Positions 1-11,247 of a stretch of 64,000 bases of DNA are shown piece after piece; the stretch's first letter is position 1, and each line of letters opens with the position of its first letter. The stretch comes from Celoporthe dispersa (Eukaryota > Ascomycota > Sordariomycetes > Diaporthales > Cryphonectriaceae). A program made the translations under genes and the position numbers. Where the stretch lies: the NCBI GenBank assembly GCA_016584495.1, contig WAID01000012.1, forward strand, positions 248,001-312,000, given 5' to 3'. The notes under the pieces were generated by a model. The model was given only the letters and a program-made list of their open reading frames with translations. It made no database searches and was not told where the DNA came from.

Positions 1-189
1 AGCCAGCTGGAGGGTAGGATGGCTATGGTTGATGGTACTGGAGCTATGAACGCCACGGCCGCTCGAGGCTCCGGCGGCCTCCTCGTCTAGATCCTGGAAG
101 CGGATGCGGTCTGGGGCAGACCTCTGGTTGTCATCCTCGTCGTCCATAGTGAGATAGGCCTTGTAGCTCTGAGAGACACTGAAGACCAT
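1..189 (-). CDS. 5' end of an unidentified gene running off the left edge
   Basis: An open minus-strand frame enters from the left edge. It can start at the ATG at 189 or at a second in-frame ATG at 147. From the second Met the protein begins with a run of Asp/Glu (MDDEDD), followed by a mixed polar Ser/His/Gly stretch, so only a hydrophilic and probably disordered N-terminus is visible. Upstream of the ATG, positions 195-300 read on the minus strand as a C/T-rich leader, as is usual for fungal promoters, and a TATA-like run lies near 305-312. No domain is visible and I do not recognise the family. The alternative is a chance open frame, but the start-codon context and the pyrimidine leader favour a gene. 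Confidence 0.45.
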   Translation of the reverse strand, partial: MVFSVSQSYKAYLTMDDEDDNQRSAPDRIRFQDLDEEAAGASSGRGVHSSSTINHSHPTLQLA

Positions 190-1767
190 ACGGTAAAAAG
201 TGGGAGAAGGGCAGAGGGTGGTTGGGAATGTACAGGAGGAGGATTGGATGGGCAGAAGAACCGAGAACGAGAGAGGGAGAAGGAGCTGACCACAATAGAG
301 GAGGGATTTATACCCGCGGGCCTCAGTATGACATTGACTTTAATTCACGACACAACAGGAAGGAAGACTAATATCAAACGGGAAGAATATGGACTGATCT
401 AGGGCTAGTATAATACCTCACTTCGAAGACGGGAGGAAGAAGCAAGTGAAGCAGGTGAGGCAGGGGAACCTCAAGATACAAGCAAGATGGAACCTTTCCC
501 TGCCCGGACTCCAGTGCATATCTGATATCTGCTTCAACGGTGCCAGAAGCGGAGAGAGGGATAACCACACTGTCATCCTCGATGGGAATTTCGAAATCCA
601 GAAGTACGCCCGGAGGGTTAGCTATTAGCTCATCTGATCATCTACGCGTCTAGAGGCAGTGCAACAGACTACGGCACAAGCACCAGACTTGGCAGTGGCA
701 GGGCTCTAGCAGGACATGGTGGGGAAGAGGGAGGGTGATGCACGGCAGAGGAAGTATCATGCACGCCCAGGTGATTTGGCTCGCTGTAACGGCAGCTGGA
801 AGTGACCGCCCGAGCCTACGTAGCAGCATGATGAAGACGATCCCTCTGCAGGGCTCCAACGTTGGCAGGGGAGCCATCATGTCCAAGATCGAAGCCTCTC
901 ATCCAGATCCCTTGCGGCAAATGCGCGTAGAAGGCGTGCTCAGTTGATCAAATTCCCTCATCGAAAGAAGAAAAGGCGGGGGGGGGGGGAGACAAAAAAC
1001 AAAGAGGGAATTATTACCGTACGTGAACTCGAAACCTGCTAATGATTGGATTAGCTGATTGACCAGAAACTGCGGCCTGGCTACGGCGGTGAGAAGAGGA
1101 GATTTGGTCTCGTGGCTAGGAGGACCGACGAGCAAGGGAGAGGACCTGTCTCGCTTCAGGCAATCCGAGGGAATTATTTTCCACGCCATACCAACTTGAC
1201 GTCTTAATTTTAACATGGTCGAGGGGGGCGGAATGGAGGGAGTAGAGGCATAACAGGCGGTCAGAAATCGCGCATAGTCGCAAGACGTGGTCCAGGGCCT
1301 CTTTTTGATATCTGGATTCATCCGCTGCCGCTCGGATGCACAGCCGCACGCATGGCCACGCCCTCTCGTTGCATGTGATGACGATCATCTTGAACCGTAT
1401 AGGGCGAGGACAAGCGCCAGTCAAGTCGGTTTGGACTCCTCTTCCCTTGGCTAGCAAAATCCACCCGCCATTATCACGGGTTTCCTAAAACAGCAACCCT
1501 CCAGAGGCCTCCCGATCAACACAACCCATTCTACGTATTTGACGGGCAGAGAAAGAAAAAAAAATGAGAAAATATTAAAAAAAATCTAAAACAAATGGTC
1601 TCCACGTGGGGCATCGGCGAGGTCGTCAGTATGAGCCAGAGGAGGTCGGTTCAGTACCATGTATTCGTCGTCTATCGCCTGGCCATGCTATTGCTCGTCT
1701 GCGGCGGATGATCTCCTCATCAACCCCACCGTCTTCATGGGAAGAATAAAGTACACACTTGTCAAGA
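190..1767. other. intergenic region with one possible minus-strand exon
   Basis: No confident gene. On the minus strand, about 640 down to 374, there is an open frame with a coding-like composition (hydrophobic/acidic alternation containing FEIPIEDD and EADIRYALESG). It ends at a stop at 374 and has no clear ATG or upstream exon. It may be the last exon of a small gene, or chance. A run of ten Gs lies near 979-988. An A-rich stretch near 1555-1590 lies beyond the stop codon of the RPT2 gene on its right, so it may belong to that gene's 3' flank. Confidence 0.3.
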
Positions 1768-3439
1768 CTACAAATACAATCCCTCGGGCTCGCCCTCCTG
1801 CTTCGTCCGGAGCACCCTCTCACGAGCAGACCGGAAGTCGGACATCTGCACCCGCATACGCCTCTCTCGCAGTGCCAGCAGACCGGCCTCGGAGCAGATG
1901 GCCTTGATGTCGGCACCAGAGAGGTCGTCCTTCTGCGCGATGAACTCCTCCAGTTCCACGTCCTCGTTGAGGTTCATCTTGGACGTGTGCAGGTTGAAGA
2001 TCTTGCGCTTCGTGTTCTGGTCTGGAGGTTCGAAGAGGATCTTCCGGTCGATCCGGCCAGGCCTGATCAGGGCAGGGTCCAGGGTCTCGATCTTGTTGGT
2101 TGCCATGATGACCTTGACGTCGCCGCGATCGTCGAAGCCGTCCAGCTGGTTGAGAAGCTCAAGCATGGTCCGCTGCACCTCCCGCTCGCCGCCCGACGTA
2201 GACTCGTAACGCTTCGTGCCAATAGCATCGATCTCGTCAATGAAGACAATGGACGGCGCGTTCTCGCCAGCAACCTGTGTGTGTCATGCATGTTAGCAGC
2301 GGTTTCTGCTAGGGGGGTTTTTTTTTAAAAAAGAAATAAAAAAAATCTGGCACGGCGCTGGACTGACCTGGAAGAGCTGGCGGACAAGGCGGGGGCCGTC
2401 GCCGAGATACTTCTGGATCAGCTCGGAGCCGACAATGCGCAGGAAGGTTGCAGACGTCTGGTTCGCCACGGCCTTGGCCAAGAGCGTCTTTCCGGTACCC
2501 GGGGCGCCGTAGAGGATAACGCCTTTGGGCGGCTTGATGCCCATCTCCTCGTACAGCTCCGGGTGCAGCAGGGGCAGCTCGACCGACTCCCGGACCTCCT
2601 GGATCTGCTGCTCCAGGCCGCCAATGTCCGCGTATGACTCGGTCGGGGCCTTGTCCAGCTTCATGACGCTGACGGCGGGGTCGGTGTCGTCCGTCAGGAC
2701 ACCCACGATGCTGACACTCTTATGGTGCAGCAGGACGCTGGCGCCGGGCTCGAGCAGGTCCTTGTCGACAAAGCTCATGATGCTGACGTAGTATTCGGGG
2801 CCGGTCGTACTGGACACGATAGCATGGTCGTCGTCGATCATCTCCTCGAGGGTGCCGACGCCCATGGGGCTCCCTCTCATGTCGTCGACACGGCCGCGCT
2901 CGTCGGCGTTGCGGTCGTCGGCGTGGTCGTCGGCGGCGGCCGGAGCAGAGCTGTCCTTGGCCGCCTTTGCCTTGCGGAGACGTTCCTGGTTCTCGACGTA
3001 CTCCTCCTCGAGGAGCAGATGGTCGTGGATGCGCTGCATCCGAAGCAGGCGGAGCTTGCAGCGCTGGCTGGGGTAGACGGCGGGGAGCTTGGCGGCAGCA
3101 CTAGTACCACCCTGCTTTCTCTTCTTGCGGCCGACGCGCATGGTAGGCTTTGGTGGGGGCTCATACTTGGGCTTGTCCTTCTGTGCGGTTGAGAACGAGA
3201 GCATGTCAGCAGGGAGGGCTTGGACGCCATCGCAAAGAAGATCGAAGGTTGGACGGAGCGAAGCGTACCTTCTTGTCCTTGTCTTCGCGGCCATCCTGGC
3301 CCGGGCCCATACCAGACTGGTTCTGACCCTATTTGGGAGAATATCGTTAGTAGACGATGGTCAATGGATGCCGCGAGAGGCGCGCGCGGCCGAAGAGGCA
3401 CAGGGACCTGGACGAAGGCAATGGAACTTGGCGTACCAT
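1768..3439 (-). CDS. rpt2: 26S proteasome regulatory particle ATPase Rpt2 (regulatory subunit 4)
   Basis: AAA+ ATPase of the 19S base that unfolds ubiquitinated substrates and opens the 20S gate. Four exons on the minus strand: 3439-3437, 3328-3269, 3180-2368 and 2274-1768, giving 460 aa, the usual Rpt2 length. Exon 1 contributes only the start codon. Splicing to exon 2 gives Met-Gly-Gln-Asn, the N-myristoylation signal known for Rpt2. A basic stretch (RVGRKKRK) follows. The ATPase domain shows Walker A GAPGTGKT, Walker B IVFIDEID and the arginine-finger region RPGRIDRKI. The C-terminus is Leu-Tyr-Leu, a match to the HbYX motif that docks into the 20S alpha ring. All introns are GT-AG and the reading frame is intact. 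The gene is divergent from a ubiquitin-conjugating enzyme gene across about 1.2 kb. Confidence 0.95.
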
Positions 3440-4210
3440 GTTGACAGCTCAGCCGCGAGGGACGGTCAGGTGTGGCTTGGCGATAGCGGCAAGGCAGGAT
3501 AGGAGAGTCGAAAGACCGAGGAAAATGGAATGTCCCCTTTCTGAGGCCTTTGGACGTCTGGAGGTGAGGTGGTCTGGACGGTTGGCTGTTGGTGCTTGTT
3601 TGCTCTGATGCTGGCCGAGGTGGATTTGGAAGCAGCCAGACAGACAGAGCTGGAGAGGTAGGTGGATTGGATGGGAGTTAGGTAATCAGGCTGCCACACG
3701 GACACGCAGCTGCCAGCTTGGGGGTGACTGTCTCCACACAGTTGCCTGCCGGAGACAGGGCTGGGTGAGACCCGAGGAGGTATGTACGTAGTACTGCAGT
3801 ACATGCATGGTACCCTGGGCTAGGCCCCCCGCTGCAGGGCCCAGTCCAATGAGGTCACCGCTGTAAGCTACCATTGAACCTGCCTGCCACCGATCACTGA
3901 TACTTTATCCTGCGCCATGTGAGGACTGAGTCGACTGTTCTCTGACAAGCTGAGTTACCGCGGTACTGTACTGCATAGGGTATGGTACGAAGCATCTAAA
4001 AACAGCAGGCCTGCAAGACCACACTAATAATACCGAGTCCTCCTCCTCCTCCCCTGTCTGCAGCACTTTGGAGCCTGACTCTCCTCCGCCTCCTCCTCCT
4101 CCTTCTCCCCCCGCACCTTACATCTTCTAGCTGTTTATCTGTGCCCAACTTCTGGTTCTCTGATCACTGCCTCACTCTCTTGTGGCCTTCAGAAGGCTGT
4201 AGGGCGTGTT

Positions 4211-4258
4211 GACTGGACTGGACTGGATTGGGCTGGGTTGGACGGAATTGGACTGGGT
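4211..4258. repeat. imperfect TGGAC/TTGGG tandem repeat
   Basis: About nine or ten imperfect copies of a 5-bp unit (TGGAC with TTGGG, CTGGG and TTGGA variants) lie in the rpt2/E2 divergent promoter. Confidence 0.7.
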
Positions 4259-4614
4259 CATTCTGCCTGTAACAGGTGACGACGAGTCGTGGCACTTGTT
4301 CGTGACCCCTCAGCATTGAACTCAACACTCCACCATCCTTGACCTCAGCTGTTGAGAACTGTGTTCACACACAATCTCTCTCTCTTCACCCCTCCACCCC
4401 TCATCCTCTCCCCGCCTTCTTCCCCCTTCCCCTCCTTCTCGAAGAAGGAAAAGAGAGGAGGGCAAAAAGACAACTTCCCAGCACGGAATAACTGTCAATC
4501 ACACCTACCAGACTTGATCTGCAGCCTCAACATCAGATTGAAGGTGTTCTTACAAATCCTTTCTCGGCTACAGGTCAGACAGAAACGATCAGCATCTCCT
4601 CTACCATCCTAGGG

Positions 4615-4643
4615 TTCTTCTTCTTCTTCTTCTTCTTCTTCTT
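4615..4643 (+). repeat. TTC trinucleotide repeat abutting the E2 start codon
   Basis: About nine TTC units followed by TTTGTTTCAG, ending two bases before the ATG at 4653. It is either a leader pyrimidine tract or the polypyrimidine tract and acceptor of a 5'-UTR intron. Confidence 0.75.
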
Positions 4644-4652
4644 TGTTTCAGC

Positions 4653-5612
4653 ATGGCCACCACACGTGAGCGCAGGATTGCAAAAGAGCTGGCAGACATG
4701 CACCAGGACAGGGACAAGTCAGGTGTCTCTGCCTCTCCCATCGACCAGAGCAACCTGACACACCTCAAGGGCACCTTTCCCGGCCCTCCAGATACCCCCC
4801 TATGCTGGTGGGACATACGTCGTGGACATCCTGATACCGGACATGTACCCCTTCAAGTCACCCATCATGAAGTTTGACACCAAGATGTGGCATCCCAATG
4901 TCAGCAGCCAGACTGTGAGTGTTTGACAAACCGAGATAGATGCTCAGAACCCAGACCTACCATTGCCACCGCTACCACTACCACCACCACCACCACCACC
5001 ACCACTACTACTACCACCACTACGACGACAAACATCATACTAAACACCGTTTCTGCGGTAATAAAAAATACAGGGCGCAATCTGTCTCGACGTCCTCGGC
5101 AACGGCTGGTCCCCCGTCGGCACCATCAAGACCGCCCTGCTCTCCCTACGCATGCTCCTCGAGGCCCCGAATCCCAAAGACCCCCAAGACGCAGAGGTTG
5201 CCAAGATGATGATGGAAGATCCCGATTACTTCGAGAGTGTGGCACATGACTGGGCCGTCAGATACGCCGGGGCCCCGAGGAGACACCCCGCCCCCGACCA
5301 GGTACAGCGGAAGAGCAAGGCCAAGAAGGAGGACGACATCAACCGGTAAGGAGACAATGACCCCCTCCCGCCCTCGTGTGGGCGAGAATTGTGACCAAAT
5401 CCCACCGCGTGCTGACGGGTTGGGTGGGAAAACTTAGATATCAGGGCTGGAACAAGAACATGGTCGACCGCTTCGTCAACATGGGCTTCGAGCTCGATAG
5501 CGTCGTCGACGCCTTCGCCTACGTGGGCATCGACCGGCGCGGCGGCGAGGATTACGAGATGGAAGAGGCCTACATGGGAGATGTCACGGCCCGTCTCTTG
5601 GGCGAGAACTGA
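4653..5612 (+). CDS. ubc1: ubiquitin-conjugating enzyme E2 with C-terminal UBA domain (Ubc1/UBE2K type), with a frame break
   Basis: E2 enzyme that accepts ubiquitin from E1 on a cysteine and builds chains (Ubc1/UBE2K class). Exons: 4653-4914, 5074-5345, 5438-5612. The UBC fold starts with RERRIAKELADM and includes the HPN motif (WHPNVSS) and the active-site Cys near residue 91 (GAICLDV). The UBA domain occupies roughly residues 183-233 (MVDRFVNMGFELDSV). The reading frame breaks in exon 1 at the six-C run 4795-4800. The family sequence D-T-P-Y-x-G-G-T-Y is recovered only if one C is extra. With that single-base allowance all exons are in phase and the protein is 235 aa, a normal size. No GT-AG intron can explain the break. 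Intron 1 carries an ACC-type microsatellite. A sequencing error is likely; a real null allele of a housekeeping E2 is less likely. Confidence 0.88.
4974..5024. repeat. ACC/ACT trinucleotide microsatellite in intron 1 of the E2 gene
   Basis: About 17 trinucleotide units, mostly ACC with ACT variants, entirely inside the 159-nt first intron. Length variation here would not change the protein. Confidence 0.85.
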
Positions 5613-6473
5613 ATGCGGGCACACACAGCCGAGGTTGGGATATTTCATGGACCCAAAGAGCGTGCGGAGCGGAGCGGAGCGGAGCGGAGCAGGGCAGAGC
5701 ATATCCTTGTGTCTGTCACGGCCAAGACTTGCGGTTGGTTCGCCCACACAACAGTCGGCGCAGACAAGAAACCAAGCTGTGATACGGAGACAGCATCATG
5801 TTATTGTTGTTGTTTGCACCGTCTGGTGTTAGGAAGACGGCTTCGACAGATACTGTCATCCACGCAGCAAAGTCTCCGGGGGGTCCTAGGAGCATGACGG
5901 CCGACAAATTTCCGAAAGTCGGTTCTGCAGTCAAGGCGTTCAGGTTAGGCAAGCGGCACATCAAGCATTCTTCATCACTTGGCTCAGCTCAGCTCAGCAG
6001 CCTCTCGATCAATTCAGGGAGGGTTTTTCCCACGAGCTGATGATATAGGGATCTCAAATCCATTCTACGTTTCGAGGCCAGCCTGGAACCCTACATGACA
6101 TATCGTGATGTGCCGCACTGGCCTAGCCAGCCGTCCTCGTACAAGAGACGCCAGCATAGGCTTACATACATAGAACATGGTCGACCAAGGCCCAATGAGG
6201 TAAGTTTGGGTATGAGAAAAATGCATTTGGACACCACGCCGCTTCCACCCAGTCTATAAAATTTGCGAATGAGAAAGAGGCACCCCCGTTCACAGGGCTA
6301 CAATATAATGCCCGCCGAGCCTTCCTATCATCCAATGGTTCCTTGTACACAGATCCATGTTCCCTCCGGTGAGAGGATCACACAAACTGAAGCCCACTAT
6401 CTGCCCCGGAGAGGCGCATCAAGAGCCGTCAGGCCTTCTTCCTCTCCAGCTCGCCATGGCGGTGGCCACAGCT
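5613..6473. other. convergent 3' intergenic region
   Basis: Between the stop codons of the E2 gene (plus strand) and LSC1 (minus strand). It holds five GGAGC pentamers at 5666-5690 and an AGCTC run near 5981-6000, probably in the 3' UTR or spacer. No gene is seen. Confidence 0.5.
5666..5690. repeat. GGAGC pentanucleotide repeat, five copies
   Basis: Five perfect head-to-tail GGAGC units, about 55 bp past the stop codon of the E2 gene and probably in its 3' UTR. Confidence 0.85.
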
Positions 6474-7919
6474 TTACAGCAGGTCCCGTCGGACGAACTC
6501 GTCGCGGAGGGCCTTACCCAGACCGGCGGGCGAGCGCTCGACGATGACACCCGCGCTCTCCAGGGCCTTGATCTTGGAGTCGGCACCGCCCTTGCCGCCG
6601 GACACGATGGCACCAGCGTGGCCCATGCGGCGTCCAGGAGGCGCAGAGATACCAGCAATAAAGCTGACGACAGGCTTGCCGCCGTTGACGGTGTTGTTCT
6701 CGCGCAGGAAGTCAGCGGCATCCTCCTCAGCGGAACCGCCAATCTCGCCGATCATGATGATGCCATCCGTCTCGGAGTCCTGGAGGAAGACCTTGAGGCA
6801 GTCGATGAAGTTGGTGCCGGAGAACGGGTCGCCACCGATTCCAACGACGAGAGACTGGCCCAGACCGGCCTGGGTGGTCTGGTTGACGGCCTCGTACGTC
6901 AGGGTGCCAGAGCGGGAGACGATGCCAATGCGGCCGCGCTTGTGGATGAAGCCGGGCATGATGCCGATCTTGCACTGGCCGGGGGCGATGATACCGGGGC
7001 AGTTGGGGCCGACGAGACGAGTCTTGGACTGGGTCTTGAGCATGGACGTAATGCGCACCATGTCTGGGAAGCGTGGCTGTCAGATAGCTGTCGGCAGAGA
7101 GACGCACGGTGGAGGAGAGCCCGTGGGGGCAACTGACCATGCTGAGGAATACCCTCCGTGATGCAGACCACGAGGGGAATCTCGGCCTCGATGGCCTCCT
7201 GGATACCTCCTGCTGCCAGGGGGAGGACTGTTTGTTGCAGTCAGCAAGACCAGCCTTGTTCTGACCATCACATGCCACGTCCAGATCCTTGTGTGCGTGC
7301 TGCAGACGGCCTCTCTCCTCTGGGTGAATGATCCTTACGGGACAAAGATTCCAGTAGCGGTCGCGCCGGTCTCCTTGACAGCATCGGCAACGGACGCAAA
7401 GACGGGACGGTCGAGGTGGGTGGTGCCGGCCTTCTTTGGGTTTGTTCCCCCAACAACCTTGGTGCCTGCAGACGAAATACGATACATGTGATCAGACGTT
7501 TGTCACTTGTCGCACGACCGCCTCCGAGGGGGATATGTAATTACCGTAGGCAATGGCCTGTTCAGCGTGGAAACTATGAAGAGACAAAGGTTACGTTAGC
7601 ATGTGAGCCCCGGCGCAGGTGGTGATACTCCTTTGCGATCTTTATTGGTGGTCCCCCCCCTCTCGCGCCTCTCGCTGGAGAGGCACAGCGATAAAGCCTC
7701 GCGACAGCAAGAGAGGAACACCAGAGGCAGAGTAGCAACTTACGTTCCCTGCTTGCCAGTAAAGCCCTGGAAGATGACCTTGGTATCGGCGTTGATCCTC
7801 AGGTTCTCGATGGTGTTGGTGTAGGGGCCAGTCTGGGCGCTGTACGTCCTCTTGCAGAGGTGTCGCAGCGTCGAGGCCGAGGCTGACGAGAGCCGCGTTT
7901 GTCTCGCAAAGGCCTGCAT
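6474..7919 (-). CDS. lsc1: mitochondrial succinyl-CoA ligase alpha subunit, with a frame break
   Basis: TCA-cycle enzyme that converts succinyl-CoA to succinate with nucleotide phosphorylation in the mitochondrial matrix. Five exons: 7919-7744, 7573-7545 (29 nt), 7465-7339, 7227-7138 and 7063-6474. The N-terminus is Arg/Ser-rich with few acidic residues (MQAFARQTRLSS), fitting a transit peptide. The CoA-binding region begins YTNTIENLRIN and contains FQGFTGKQG. The phosphohistidine loop GRRMGHAGAI places the active His near residue 289. Exon 4 begins in the wrong phase: the family motif VPPPLAA is recovered only if the five-base G run at 7219-7223 (C run on the coding strand) has one base too many. 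With that the product is 336 aa, the normal length. The gene is divergent from ELP3 with 634 bp between start codons. Confidence 0.92.
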
Positions 7920-8553
7920 TTTGGATAGCTCTGGCAGTTGAGGGAGAAAGGTCTGTGGGAGGAGAGGAGAGGAGAGCAGAAGAAGGGCAGAGAAAGGGAA
8001 AAAAAGGAAAGGGTTGCGCCGCGGAGGTCGAGGGCTCGGTTCAGGTTGAGGTTGTGTTTGATTAAGCTTGGCTAGAGGGCAGTTGCTGAGGTTCGACCAG
8101 GTCTGCAGTGCCCATTGCCCACATGCCTCATGCGCTATCCACTGTAGGCGGGTTCAGGTGTGTCAGGGTACCTCCTCGGTACTACCAAAGACTGCTGCCA
8201 TAGTATGTACCGTCATATGTACCACACAGGATCCACCCCCCCTCCCAGTTTGGAGTAGCTGTCTTTTTTTTTTCTTCTTCTTCCCATCGTGCCTGCCGGC
8301 TCACCAGCTACTCCTGCTGCTTATCAGTCCCTTATCAACCACACTAGGCACTGCCTTAACAGAACTTCAGAACCCCCACTACAGAAGACCATTGTGTGCA
8401 GTAGACCCCCTCCCCTCTTCCTCCATCGCTACAACAGGTCCTGACGAATAGTCGATACCTTATTTTGAATGTTCCCCACAACAACTTTTTTTGAGACTTC
8501 AACCTGCTCACCCACCTACCTACCTCCATGACATCTTCGTCTCTGTTCTCTAC
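7920..8553. promoter_or_regulatory. divergent promoter of lsc1 and elp3
   Basis: 634 bp between the two start codons. Purine-rich blocks at 7955-8015 (C/T-rich leader of lsc1 on its own strand) and a T/C run at 8262-8285 are visible. No TATA box is evident. Confidence 0.5.
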
Positions 8554-10279
8554 ATGGCGACCGCAACGGTGACAGTGACCAAGTCGGGTCGCAAGAAAGA
8601 TGTTGACCTGCCTCCAGAGAACGAGCGCTTCCTGCGATGTTGCGCAGACATCGCCAATGCCCTCATCGAGGACCACGAGGCCGCCCAGGACCCCTCGCGC
8701 CCGAAGAAGGACCTCAACCTGAACGCTGTCCGCTCAAGGCTGGCCAAGAAGCACAAGATCAACAACATGCCACCCCTGACTGCCATCATCGCCGCCGTCC
8801 CCGAGCACTACAAGAAGTACATCCTCCCCAAGCTTGTCGCGAAGCCCATCCGGACTTCCTCCGGCATAGCTGTCGTCGCCGTCATGTGCAAACCTCACCG
8901 CTGTCCACACATTGCATACACTGGCAACATCTGCGTCTACTGTCCCGGTGGGCCAGACTCCGACTTCGAGTACAGTACCCAGTCTTATACCGGCTACGAG
9001 CCCACCTCGATGCGCGCCATTCGGGCAAGGTACGATCCCTTCGAGCAGGCGCGCGGCCGTGTCGACCAGCTCAAGTCCCTCGGTCACTCTGTCGACAAGG
9101 TCGAGTACATCATCATGGGCGGCACCTTCATGTCCCTGCCCGAGCCGTACAGGGATGACTTCATCTCCCAGCTGCACAACGCCCTCAGCGGATACCAGAC
9201 CTCGAACGTTGACGAGGCTGTCGAGGCCGGCGAGATGAGCAATACGAAATGTGTCGGTATCACCATAGAGACAAGACCGGACTACTGTCTCCAGCCGCAC
9301 CTGTCCAGCATGCTGCGGTATGGGTGCACAAGGCTGGAGGTTGGCGTGCAGTCCCTGTACGAGGATGTCGCGCGCGACACAAACCGTGGGCACACCGTGG
9401 CTGCTGTGGCCGAGACGTTTTGTCTCGCCAAAGATGCCGGCTTCAAGGTGGTCAGCCACATGATGCCAGATCTTCCCAACGTCGGCATGGAGCGGGATCT
9501 GGACCAGTTCCGCGAGTATTTTGAAAATCCAGCTTTCCGAACCGACGGTCTCAAGATCTACCCTACGCTCGTGATCAGAGGCACCGGTCTCTACGAGCTG
9601 TGGAGGACAGGTCGGTATCAAAACTACACACCCAACGGCCTTATCGACCTGGTCGCTCGCATCCTAGCCCTGATCCCGCCATGGACTCGCATATACCGTG
9701 TCCAACGTGATATCCCGATGCCTCTCGTCACATCCGGTGTGGAGAATGGAAACCTCCGCGAGCTTGCCCTGGCCCGCATGAAGGACTTTGGAACCACTTG
9801 CCGAGATGTGCGGACCCGGGAGGTAGGCGTGAACGAGGTCAAGAACAAGATACGTCCCAACCAGATCGAGCTCGTCAGGGAGGGACTACACGGCCAATGG
9901 CGGCTGGGAGACATTTCTCGCCTACGAGGACCCGAAGCAGGACATCCTCGTTGGCCTGCTCCGGCTGCGCAAGTGCACTGCGAAGTACACGTACCGTGAA
10001 GAGTTGGTGGGCCAGCGGACGAGTCTGGTGCGGGAACTGCACGTCTACGGCACGGCAGTGCCGGTCCATGCGCGGGACCCCAAGAAGTTTCAGCATCAAG
10101 GCTTTGGAACGCTGCTGATGGAAGAGGCCGAGCGGATCGCCAGGGATGAGCACGGCAGTGAAAAGATCAGTGTCATCTCTGGTGTCGGAGTCAGGAGCTA
10201 CTATAAAAAGTTGGGATACTGGCTGGACGGGCCGTACATGAGCAAATGGCTGGATGGACGACCGGGACCTGACGCGTGA
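8554..10279 (+). CDS. elp3: Elongator catalytic subunit Elp3 (tRNA U34 modification), with a frame break
   Basis: Radical-SAM/acetyltransferase subunit of Elongator, which starts formation of cm5-type side chains on wobble uridine in tRNA. The start at 8554 is chosen because MATATVTVTK follows directly and the longer frame has no better ATG. The radical-SAM cluster is Cys117-x9-Cys127-x2-Cys130 (CPHIAYTGNICVYC). The C-terminal GNAT domain shows HQGFGTLLMEEAERIA, the acetyl-CoA binding motif. No introns. The frame breaks at the GGG run 9878-9880: the conserved R-R-D-Y-T-A-N-G-G-W segment is restored only if one G is removed, after which the frame runs to the stop at 10277-10279 and gives 574 aa, the expected size. 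A sequencing or assembly error is the likeliest cause. Confidence 0.95.
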
Positions 10280-11247
10280 AGTATGCCCTGACGGTCTCCA
10301 AAATTCATAAAAGACATACGCGACATTCACACGGCTGTTACCGTCGGGCATTATCCGAGCAGATACCCCCAACTCGCCACGATGGTGAAGCACCGCGTGG
10401 CTCAACTTGACCACGCTTGATCTGACAGTGCTTCCTTCCCTGATGGCGTTAGTAAGCTGTAAAGTGGTAGTCTTTCACTACTACCTCAAAGTATCACGAG
10501 ACGCGGTACTCTTTCAGAGCTTCATCAGGGCCAGAACATGAGCTGACGGATCCTCACCTCGCCGAGCGTCTGCTGCCGCTGGCCAGTTTTATGGCGGACT
10601 GCTAGTTCGGCTGGAGGACTCCGGCCCAGCGTACAGATGGGCCAGAGTTGATCAATACTGACGTTGTCGCTCAAGGGGAATGCTCGCATGCTCGGACCGT
10701 CGCCTATTCACTGTCTGTCATCTGATGGCTGAGAGCGTCCAACTACGTCATTGAAGGACAAAGAGGAGGCAGACGGTGGAGAAGCGGGTGCGGCTCGCAG
10801 CCCCCAGGGCGCCGGGAGGATGGGTGGACGAGCGTCCTGATTGGAACTTGGCAAGCCATTTTGGTTGATCGTCTCGGCCTCCGATGCTGACAAGCGCTCT
10901 GTTCGCTCTTGACGTCTGCGGTTCAGGGATGCTCATCGCGATGTGGTCACAGGAAGACCTGGCGTATGGTTGCTGGTCAGGGGCGGCAGGCCGACCTGCT
11001 CACTGTCTGACTACATAGTAGCAGGAAGGCGGGCGAGACGCAGAAAGCGACATCCGCCATTTAATGAGCCATCTACGCCAACTCACAGAGCGGATACATC
11101 ATACAAGCATGCATAATCTATGAACTGACACCGTTCCTCTTTGCTAGTGAAGACAAGAAACGGTCCTCTTACAGAGCTCACCATCCTCTCTTGTCGTGGG
11201 AACTCGCCAAGGCCCCCGGCAAGTCTGATATGACAGGAAAAATAAGA
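10280..11247. other. intergenic region
   Basis: About 970 bp with no coding signal on either strand, between the Elp3 stop and the MFS transporter start. No repeat or TATA box stands out. Confidence 0.4.

Larger units (their letters stand above)
3440..4652. promoter_or_regulatory. shared upstream region of rpt2 and the E2 gene
   Basis: This 1.2-kb interval separates the start codons of two divergent ubiquitin-proteasome genes. It contains pyrimidine-rich stretches at about 4030-4110 and 4376-4440, an imperfect TGGAC repeat at 4211-4258, and a TTC repeat ending in a CAG just before the right-hand start codon. That last arrangement looks like a 3' splice site, so the E2 gene may have a 5'-UTR intron. 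I did not see the yeast Rpn4 site (GGTGGCAAA) on either strand. Confidence 0.5.

Noticed and set aside
2722..3192. 156-aa plus-strand frame
   Set aside because: Antisense to the large exon of RPT2.
4653..4914. Intron or programmed frameshift as explanation of the E2 frame break
   Set aside because: No GT-AG pair restores the frame without deleting conserved residues, and the same homopolymer-type break recurs in many unrelated genes, which fits error better than recoding.
6357..7136. 259-aa and 205-aa plus-strand frames
   Set aside because: Antisense to LSC1 exon 5, which has the phosphohistidine motif; no independent signal.
8734..9621. 295-aa open frame on the minus strand
   Set aside because: It is antisense to ELP3, whose plus-strand frame has family motifs; the antisense frame is a by-product of high third-position GC.
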